From assembly GCA_963169455.1 (NCBI GenBank), contig CAUJDW010000034.1, positions 1 to 64,000 on the forward strand: 64,000 nucleotides of DNA, read 5' to 3'. The number at the start of each line of letters is the position of its first letter. Position 1 is the stretch's first letter. Source of the stretch: Bacteroidota bacterium (GTDB lineage Bacteria > Bacteroidota > Bacteroidia > Chitinophagales > Saprospiraceae). Below are positions 1 through 6,944 of the stretch, one piece after another. The notes beneath the pieces were generated by a model. The model was given only the letters and a program-made list of their open reading frames with translations, was not told where the DNA came from and searched no databases. The position numbers and the translations under genes were made by a program.

Positions 1-27
1 ATACCACTGGCCTTCCCGCTGAAGTTT

Positions 28-1456
28 GTTTCAATCCTTCTTATCCTGGAAATCGCTCGGGAAGTGTCATTCGAAAGTACTACCGGCCAACAATGCGGGA
101 TGTTTCAATCCTTCTTATCCTGGAAATCGCTCGGGAAGTCGGCTTCAGAAAAGCAGGCTTTTTACGGGTTTATGTTTCAATCCTTCTTATCCTGGAAATC
201 GCTCGGGAAGTTCGTGTATGTGTTATTTTCGCCGGCATTATAACCAAGTTTCAATCCTTCTTATCCTGGAAATCGCTCGGGAAGATTACTCCTTCCGGCT
301 GTTGCTTTCGTCGTATTTCGTTTCAATCCTTCTTATCCTGGAAATCGCTCGGGAAGGCAGTCCCGGGTTTCCGACGATGTGGCGCGGCTCAGTTTCAATC
401 CTTCTTATCCTGGAAATCGCTCGGGAAGAAGATCCTGGAAATGCCGCTCGACGAGATACAGGCAGTTTCAATCCTTCTTATCCTGGAAATCGCTCGGGAA
501 GGATAAAGGAGGTTTATACGCATTTCAACATTCAGTTGTTTCAATCCTTCTTATCCTGGAAATCGCTCGGGAAGTAGTTGCGTTGCGGAAGTCTTGAACG
601 AAGAAATGTCGTTTCAATCCTTCTTATCCTGGAAATCGCTCGGGAAGAATACTTGAATTTCGTGGCCCTTTTTCGCTACCCGGGTTTCAATCCTTCTTAT
701 CCTGGAAATCGCTCGGGAAGAAAAGATGGACGCGGCGAAACTATCCGAATGACGCGGTTTCAATCCTTCTTATCCTGGAAATCGCTCGGGAAGCTGGTTC
801 CGGGGTAGGGATTTTTCATTAACAAATGTGTTTCAATCCTTCTTATCCTGGAAATCGCTCGGGAAGCCGTAATTATTTCTTAACATGCCCCGGGGACGGG
901 GCGGTTTCAATCCTTCTTATCCTGGAAATCGCTCGGGAAGCTGTTGTAACATCTTTCATATCAGAATTTTATTTTCTGGTTTCAATCCTTCTTATCCTGG
1001 AAATCGCTCGGGAAGCCTGCGGATGGAATCGAACCACCGCCCACCGGAGTAGTTTCAATCCTTCTTATCCTGGAAATCGCTCGGGAAGCACCTCCGCCCG
1101 TCACATTGACTTGTAGCCTGTTATGTTTCAATCCTTCTTATCCTGGAAATCGCTCGGGAAGTTTCCTTTGTTTGCCCGAGCATCGAGACGGAAGCGATGT
1201 TTCAATCCTTCTTATCCTGGAAATCGCTCGGGAAGTGGCTACGATTTAATGCTTTTGGTGCCGGTTTACTCTGTTTCAATCCTTCTTATCCTGGAAATCG
1301 CTCGGGAAGGCCCACTGCAAAAACTTCTCATAGTCGGCAAATTTGAGTTTCAATCCTTCTTATCCTGGAAATCGCTCGGGAAGAATTGGTTCGCAGGGCT
1401 TTTCTATACGCCTTCCTGGGTTTCAATCCTTCTTATCCTGGAAATCGCTCGGGAAG
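28..1456 (-). CRISPR. CRISPR array, 20 repeats of 37 bp (+ strand GTTTCAATCCTTCTTATCCTGGAAATCGCTCGGGAAG), 19 complete spacers of 35-38 bp; continues beyond left window edge
   Basis: Repeat starts read at 28,102,174,248,320,392,465,538,611,684,757,830,904,979,1052,1125,1199,1273,1347,1420; repeats appear identical. The reverse complement ends in ATTGAAAC, the canonical type I-B 5'-handle, so transcription is inferred on the minus strand. Confidence 0.99.
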
Positions 1457-1653
1457 CCGTAACTCTACACAAAGAAAACATTTTCAAGCGAATAGCCCAA
1501 TTTTTCAATAGCAAAAAATAGAGCGACAACAGCCTGTCAAAGAACGTTTTCCGGGTTTTCAGCGCCATTCCCGAAAGGGGAAGGAGCTGATTTTCAGAGC
1601 GCTAAACAACCTTTCTGGCTGGCCTGAAATAAATTGGCGCCCGGAATGGCCAT
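1457..1653 (-). promoter_or_regulatory. Putative CRISPR leader (AT-rich, between cas4 stop and first repeat)
   Basis: Non-coding, AT-rich next to the repeat at 1420-1456; upstream of the array in the inferred minus-strand direction. Confidence 0.65.
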
Positions 1654-2229
1654 TTACTTCACACAAATATTGCGGTAGGTGCAATTTAAGCATCTGCGCC
1701 TGGATTTGGTAGCTTTCGGGAAGGTATTTCCATCGATAATGCGGCGGATAGATTCGGTGGCGGCGCGCACTTCGGCTTTATCCGATTCCTCCACGGGCAC
1801 TTCCACTACCTTGTTCTGGCTGCGGGTATATACAAGGAACCCGCGCCGGACGGGGCGCCGGAAATTCTCCTCGATCAGCCAGGCGTAACAATATAGCTGG
1901 GTTTTGTAGGTGCTGAATATACGCTCCTCGTATTGCGCGAATTTGTAATCCAGCGGCGCCATCGTGCCGTCCTGCAATTCCAGCACCTCATCAACGCGGC
2001 CGCGCAGCAGGGCATTGGTGAGGTACTGGTCGTCGTACCGGCGCACCACGCCCAGGCGTTTGCGCAGGTAGCCCTTGTTCCGCTCCAGCCGCTCATCGTG
2101 CAGGTGGCGGCCGCGCATCACCTTGTAATGCCGGGTTTCGTACTGCGGTATGGCCAGCACGTACTCGAAATAGGTGAACCGCGGACAATACAGATACTGT
2201 ATGATGTGCGATGGCGTAATGCTGATCAT
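1654..2229 (-). CDS. cas4: CRISPR-associated exonuclease Cas4
   Basis: 191 aa; N-terminal YCPR Cys, RVDEVLELQDG...DYKF nuclease motifs, C-terminal CLNCTYRNIC Cys cluster; overlaps cas2 by 4 nt. Confidence 0.93.
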   Translation of the reverse strand: MISITPSHIIQYLYCPRFTYFEYVLAIPQYETRHYKVMRGRHLHDERLERNKGYLRKRLGVVRRYDDQYLTNALLRGRVDEVLELQDGTMAPLDYKFAQYEERIFSTYKTQLYCYAWLIEENFRRPVRRGFLVYTRSQNKVVEVPVEESDKAEVRAATESIRRIIDGNTFPKATKSRRRCLNCTYRNICVK

Positions 2230-2516
2230 AGAAATAACGCTTTTACCTGGCCGGACACCAGCTTCTTGTCAAATGCCTGCCCCAACAATACGGTTTGCCT
2301 CAGTTCGTCGCGCGACATAGGGAAAACATATACTTTATCCTTGTCCGGATTGATCAGTTCCTCCAGTTGCAACTGAAGGCTGTCCTTATCCGTTGTGCTG
2401 ACCTCTCCCAGAAAAACGGATAACTGCACCCGGTATAGCCCCGCCTGCTTGCAGCATCTGGCGGCCCGGCTGCGGGCCCGGTCGTTTTCGATGTCGTATA
2501 ATACCCAGCAGATCAT
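2226..2516 (-). CDS. cas2: CRISPR-associated endoribonuclease Cas2
   Basis: 96 aa; MICWVLYDIENDRARSRAARCCKQAGLYRVQLSVFLGEV, typical Cas2 N-terminus; between cas1 and cas4. Confidence 0.94.
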   Translation of the reverse strand: MICWVLYDIENDRARSRAARCCKQAGLYRVQLSVFLGEVSTTDKDSLQLQLEELINPDKDKVYVFPMSRDELRQTVLLGQAFDKKLVSGQVKALFL

Positions 2517-2522
2517 GAGCTT

Positions 2523-3518
2523 TTATTTTCCAATGAGTTCATTTGCAAAACGATGCGCATCCATCTGCAGCCCGTTGCCGCGGCTTTGGTTGCGGCCATT
2601 GTAGCGGATCGTCTGCACTTCCAGGTAATCATTCAGCTTTTCAATCAGCAACTGCTTGCCTTCCTTTTCCAGGCTGAGGCCGTTGGCAAGGGGGGCCGTA
2701 TGGGCCTGGTTCACCTTTTTGGCGCTGAACAGGCGGAACACCACCGTTTCCACATGAATGCGGTAGGGCTCGATGAAATCGAATACCATGCTCTTCTGGT
2801 TGTAATCGTCGCGGTGCAGAAAACCCACGTAAGGGTCCAGCCCGGCGATCATCAGGGCTTTTTCCACCCGGTTGTAGAGTACGCCGTAGCCGTAGTTGAG
2901 AAAAGCATTGAAAGCATCCAGGGCCGGGCGGAAGCTGCGGCCGGCAAAGCGGTATTCCGGAGGAAGAGCCTGGCTCAGCACCTCGAAATAAAGCCTGCCG
3001 GCCGTGCCCTCCAACCCGCGCAGGGTTTCAGCGATGGCATCAACGGAAGGCGCTTCCTCCTGCAGGCGCATGCTTTGGCGCAGGTTTTCGACCTTGGCGG
3101 CCTTCTCATCCAGGAAATCCCCCATTCGGGCGCGGTGTTTTTTCAGGCTTTTGATGAATTCAGCCTGATTGTCCAGTTTGGCCGCCAGCCACTGTATCGT
3201 CCAGCGCACGCCCTCCGGGCCGATGCTGGCCTCCAGTTGGCGCTTGCGGATCTTCGTGGTGCTGCCCAGTTTGCTGTGCCAGATGCGCCCGAGGGGAAAG
3301 CCGCTGCTGTCGGCAAAAATGATGTCGATGTTGTTCTGCAGCGCCAGCCGCACGGCGTCGGTGCTCAGCGCGCCGGAGGTGGTCATGACGATGGAAGTGA
3401 CCTTCTGTGCCGCAAAATGCCGCTTTTCATGCCCGCCGCCTTCCTGCGGCATCCGCACTTCGAACAGCGCGTCTTTGACGTGGAGGTACACGCCGTAGGT
3501 ATTGAGGTATAACTGCAT
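2523..3518 (-). CDS. cas1: CRISPR-associated integrase Cas1 (start taken at MQLYLNTYGVYL)
   Basis: ORF 2523-3560; Cas1-like MQLYLNTYGVYLHVKDALFEV, FLHRDDYNQKSMVFDFIEPYR; adjacent to cas2. Confidence 0.95.
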   Translation of the reverse strand: MQLYLNTYGVYLHVKDALFEVRMPQEGGGHEKRHFAAQKVTSIVMTTSGALSTDAVRLALQNNIDIIFADSSGFPLGRIWHSKLGSTTKIRKRQLEASIGPEGVRWTIQWLAAKLDNQAEFIKSLKKHRARMGDFLDEKAAKVENLRQSMRLQEEAPSVDAIAETLRGLEGTAGRLYFEVLSQALPPEYRFAGRSFRPALDAFNAFLNYGYGVLYNRVEKALMIAGLDPYVGFLHRDDYNQKSMVFDFIEPYRIHVETVVFRLFSAKKVNQAHTAPLANGLSLEKEGKQLLIEKLNDYLEVQTIRYNGRNQSRGNGLQMDAHRFANELIGK

Positions 3519-3566
3519 GGCTGGGTTGTTTGGGGGCAAAGTAGAGGGTGAGAGTGACAATTAGCG

Positions 3567-3689
3567 TCAATGGCCAATTTGTTCCACCTTACCAATCCCG
3601 ATCCACTTCGGAAGCACCGCATTGGCCATAAACTGCCCTTCAAAAACGATCATGCGCTGGTCCTTAAAGTGGGTTTCTTTCTGCCCCAG
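3567..3689 (-). pseudogene. Relic of a second cas6 3' end
   Basis: Minus-strand translation LGQKETHFKDQRMIVFEGQFMANAVLPKWIGIGKVEQIGH* aligns to intact Cas6 LRQKETRFKDQRMIAFEGQFTTNAVLPKWAGIGKAVSRGFGTVERVG; in-frame TAA TAA just upstream. Confidence 0.85.
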
Positions 3690-4038
3690 TAATTATTAAG
3701 CATCATGGTAATTTGCCCCTCCCGGAGCAAAATTTTGTAATCCGTCCTTCCCCTTTCAGGGAGAACCTGCCGGCCTGCGGCACAGCAGGCGGGCTCGGCC
3801 GCGGCCTCGCGGGTAGGCAGGTAAGAAGGGGTTCAGACAGGAAAAGCCTACAAAATTTTGCTTCAGGAGCATTTTAGGCTGCATGCTGATAGTTATCCTG
3901 CTTTTTTAAAATCGGGGTGCGGAAGATGTGTTCAATCGATGTAGAATTTTATCTTGTGTTCCACAAAGTTATGTTTTCACGCTCAGCCGTTCAAAACCAC
4001 CTTGCACCAGCTATAATCTGTTAAAATCCATAAGAGCA

Positions 4039-5535
4039 ATGCCTGCACGTTTACTTTTCCTCTCCGCATTTATTCTCGGAACCGTTCTGAGTCAGGCTCA
4101 GCTCCCCGAATTCTCGAACCTCTCTTCCAGGACTATCAGCCGGAGGCTCCAATTTAATTCTTTACGCGTCGATGATGGCATTCTGTATTTTGCTCCACGG
4201 GCAGATAATATCCCGGTGCTGTACAAAGTTGACTTCAATGGGGCCATTGTCGATTCTGTATATCTGGTGCAAGACGATTACAGGATCACCGGCATCCTGG
4301 CTTCGAACGGCGATAAAATCCTGATGGCCGGGGAAGCCAACAAACCATTTGTCAGCTACGATCAACTGTTCAATGACCGCCGGGCTGCCCTGGTAATATT
4401 GAATTCCGAACTTGAAATTTTGGATATTAACTTATATGACATTGTCCCATACAGTGCAGGATGGACGCGCAGTATTACGTCCGGCAGCCCAATATCTACT
4501 TTCATTCAACCGGCAGGTGGAATAGGGATTGTCAACGATACAGTCTATATCACAAAACAATACACGTACTTCGATACCCTGACTTTTTTACCGAACGGCT
4601 TTGACCGGGTAATAGAGCGGATGATGATCCAGGGCCCTGCATTGGCCACTATTTCTATTGCTGCCAGTACTTTAGACGTATATGCCTCGGTATTTACGGA
4701 CAACGCTATTTACGTTAACGGACAATCAGGAGAGCCTTCGGGCTCGTTAATCCTCGACCCCGCGGCTGTCGGAGAATATGACTATGCGGGTAATTTTATT
4801 CAGAAACACCTGCTGTTGGATGTCCCATCACTTGGTTTCGACCCAACCTTTGAATCCGTTGGAAACCGTGCCGGCAACAGGATATACAATAGTGTTGTCG
4901 ACGAAGGTTTTTTTGGAGCGCCTTGCGCATCGGCTATGCTGGATATTCGCAACCTGGATTTTCAGCAGTTGCGCCTGGTGAAAGTTCCCGATTGTGGCAT
5001 GGCGCCTTCCGGAACGAAATGCGTGTCCATTAGCGACAACGCCATCTACTATTTAACGCGGGACGGTGACTTCAATCTGGGGCTCTACAAATACGATACC
5101 ACACTTAACCTGATCTGGAGAAAAATATACGATTTTTCCGAGCCGCATTATGGAATCGCGATCAATGCCATGCCTGATGGCGGCGTTATACTCGAGTGCG
5201 TTATCGATGATGCGGATCAAGGCATCATTAAGCTTTATAAAGTAAGTGCTTTGGGGGATATCATTTCTTCGACCAAGCTGGTTGCTGATCCTAAAATCCC
5301 GCTTTCCGTGTATCCCAATCCCTTTTCGGCTCAATTATTCATACAGGGAGAAATTGCACAAAAAGCAATTGTCAAGATATACGACTTGGCTGGAAATCTT
5401 TTGTTTTCAGAGCCCCTTGCGGGTCAAATGATCGACTGCACCGAATTACCTGCCGGCGCTTATTCATTATGCCTGTTTAGCCAGAAAAATGGCGCCCTGT
5501 TGCATAGTCAATGTATAATGAAAGGCGGAAGATGA
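4039..5535 (+). CDS. Secreted protein with T9SS C-terminal sorting domain
   Basis: Signal peptide MPARLLFLSAFILGTVLSQAQ; C-terminal LSVYPNPFSAQLFIQGE...KIYDLAGNLLFSEPL...GAYSLCL (Por/T9SS type A sorting motif). Confidence 0.85.
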   Translation: MPARLLFLSAFILGTVLSQAQLPEFSNLSSRTISRRLQFNSLRVDDGILYFAPRADNIPVLYKVDFNGAIVDSVYLVQDDYRITGILASNGDKILMAGEANKPFVSYDQLFNDRRAALVILNSELEILDINLYDIVPYSAGWTRSITSGSPISTFIQPAGGIGIVNDTVYITKQYTYFDTLTFLPNGFDRVIERMMIQGPALATISIAASTLDVYASVFTDNAIYVNGQSGEPSGSLILDPAAVGEYDYAGNFIQKHLLLDVPSLGFDPTFESVGNRAGNRIYNSVVDEGFFGAPCASAMLDIRNLDFQQLRLVKVPDCGMAPSGTKCVSISDNAIYYLTRDGDFNLGLYKYDTTLNLIWRKIYDFSEPHYGIAINAMPDGGVILECVIDDADQGIIKLYKVSALGDIISSTKLVADPKIPLSVYPNPFSAQLFIQGEIAQKAIVKIYDLAGNLLFSEPLAGQMIDCTELPAGAYSLCLFSQKNGALLHSQCIMKGGR

Positions 5536-5597
5536 GCTCCTGCGGCATCCGCATTTCATACAACGCAACTTGGAACTATGAACCTGAAACCGGGAAT

Positions 5598-5750
5598 CTT
5601 CCGATAACTGTGTCGGCAGCCCGGAAAAAGCCTGGTTATCAGGGAAACCTCAAACCTGAAACCTGTAACACCCAATGGAGACTGGGAGGCCGGGAGAGGG
5701 GGAGACGAGGTGAGCCTGCGGCAACCCCTGAAAACTGTAACCTGTAACCT
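5598..5750. repeat. Dispersed composite repeat, copy A (ATAACTGTGTCG..AAAGCCTGGTTATCAGGGAAACCT / AACCTG heptamers / CACCCAATGGAGACTGGGAGGC..GGAGACGAG..CTGCGGCAACCCCTGAAA)
   Basis: Same module order as at 21205-21405. Confidence 0.85.
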
Positions 5751-5768
5751 TGAACAGCCCCTTCGCGC

Positions 5769-6431
5769 TTACCCCACCCGCTCCACCGTACCGAACCCCC
5801 TCGACACGGCCTTGCCGATGCCGGCCCACTTCGGCAGCACCGCATTAGTCGTAAACTGTCCTTCGAAGGCGATCATGCGCTGGTCTTTGAAGCGGGTTTC
5901 CTTCTGCCGCAGCTGCGCCTGCGCCAGGATGCGCTGCTCCGGCTCCAGCCAGACGCCCATGCCCTTGAAGGCGGCCAGGATGTGGGCGCGCAGCAGGCCC
6001 GGCAGCCGCTGCTGCTGCTCGGCCGCCGACAAGCGGATGTACGCGCCGTAGTTCTTCTGGTTGAGGGCCATCCACAGAGTGCGGAAGGCATAAGTGTAGA
6101 GGGTTTCGGAATAGCCGGCTTCGGCTTCTTCGCACTTCAGCCCCTTGTGGTGCAGGGGATAAATGCGGCCATCGATGTCCAGCTCCTGCACGCGCAGGAA
6201 GAGGTCGACCAGCAACTCGGCCCCCTCCCCTATGCCCACCAGCACGGGCAGCCCGTCCAGCACCTTGTACTGCACCAGCGGATAGGCGTAGCGCAATTCC
6301 CCGCCTTCCAGATGGTTGTGCAGCAAGGGGCTGTGCTCCTGGAATAAACGCCCGAAATAGCCGCGCAGATAATGGGCGCTGCGGGTAGGGAGGTCGAGCT
6401 CGGGGAAGGTGAGGTGGGTGATTTTGGGCAT
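5769..6431 (-). CDS. cas6: CRISPR-associated endoribonuclease Cas6
   Basis: 220 aa; RAMP-like C-terminal glycine-rich motif WAGIGKAVSRGFGTVERVG; within cas locus. Confidence 0.85.
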   Translation of the reverse strand: MPKITHLTFPELDLPTRSAHYLRGYFGRLFQEHSPLLHNHLEGGELRYAYPLVQYKVLDGLPVLVGIGEGAELLVDLFLRVQELDIDGRIYPLHHKGLKCEEAEAGYSETLYTYAFRTLWMALNQKNYGAYIRLSAAEQQQRLPGLLRAHILAAFKGMGVWLEPEQRILAQAQLRQKETRFKDQRMIAFEGQFTTNAVLPKWAGIGKAVSRGFGTVERVG

Positions 6432-6439
6432 GGGGGAAG

Positions 6440-6700
6440 TTAGGGGTTCGCTATGATTTCCAGGTATTTATTTTTCAGGTAGGCCCACCTGGCTTCTTCA
6501 GCAGACTCCGGGCCCGGTTCCCGGGCAACGCCAATCATACTTTCAACTATCGGCAAAAAGCCTCCTTCACGGCGTATGCGTGCAAGGGCTTCCACATATT
6601 CCGTGAGTAGGGCCGTAAGGTTTTTTTCGTGCACCTGAGCATAAAGCTCCGCATCGATCAGGGTTTTTTCGTCTATCTGGAAAGTGAATTGCTTGCTCAT
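6440..6700 (-). CDS. DUF6364-like (antitoxin-type) protein, no toxin partner
   Basis: 86 aa; resembles the window's own 16402-16665 antitoxin (..Y..L....PIV.S..G..); between cas6 and cas3. Confidence 0.55.
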   Translation of the reverse strand: MSKQFTFQIDEKTLIDAELYAQVHEKNLTALLTEYVEALARIRREGGFLPIVESMIGVAREPGPESAEEARWAYLKNKYLEIIANP

Positions 6701-6716
6701 AAGGGCCGTCTTTCAA

Positions 6717-6872
6717 TTAAATGCATAGGATGAAGGGATGGTTCCAGGGTTTTGGCCAAAATAGCTTGCCACTGCCAGAGCGAACCGAGATGCGGTGGCC
6801 GGCGATACGGGATTTACCCCTCAGGATATCGGGCGTGGAAATGATTCGGGGGGCTATTGAAACGATAGTCAT
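6717..6872 (-). pseudogene. Truncated DUF433-like antitoxin fragment
   Basis: Hand-translated 51-codon ORF MTIVSIAPRIISTPDILRGKSRIAGHRISVRSGSGKLFWPKPWNHPFILCI*; N-terminus matches the DUF433 pattern (..I..dpeILgGKprIaGhRIsV) then terminates. Confidence 0.55.
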
Positions 6873-6944
6873 ATCAGTTGTTTTTTACAAAATACGGAAA
6901 ATTGGCGGATTGGGTGGGGGAGGATGGATGATAAATCTGGTTTT

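Noticed and set aside
26-1521. ORFs across the CRISPR array encoding repeated SILLILEIARE / FQSFLSWKSLGK / NPSYPGNRSG peptides
   Set aside because: Three-frame translation of the 37-bp CRISPR repeat; not real proteins.
6856-6863. ATTGAAAC near the cas3-cas6 junction as a possible CreA-like pseudo-repeat
   Set aside because: Only the 8-nt handle matches, with no further repeat similarity; it lies inside the DUF433-like ORF, so chance is the simplest explanation.
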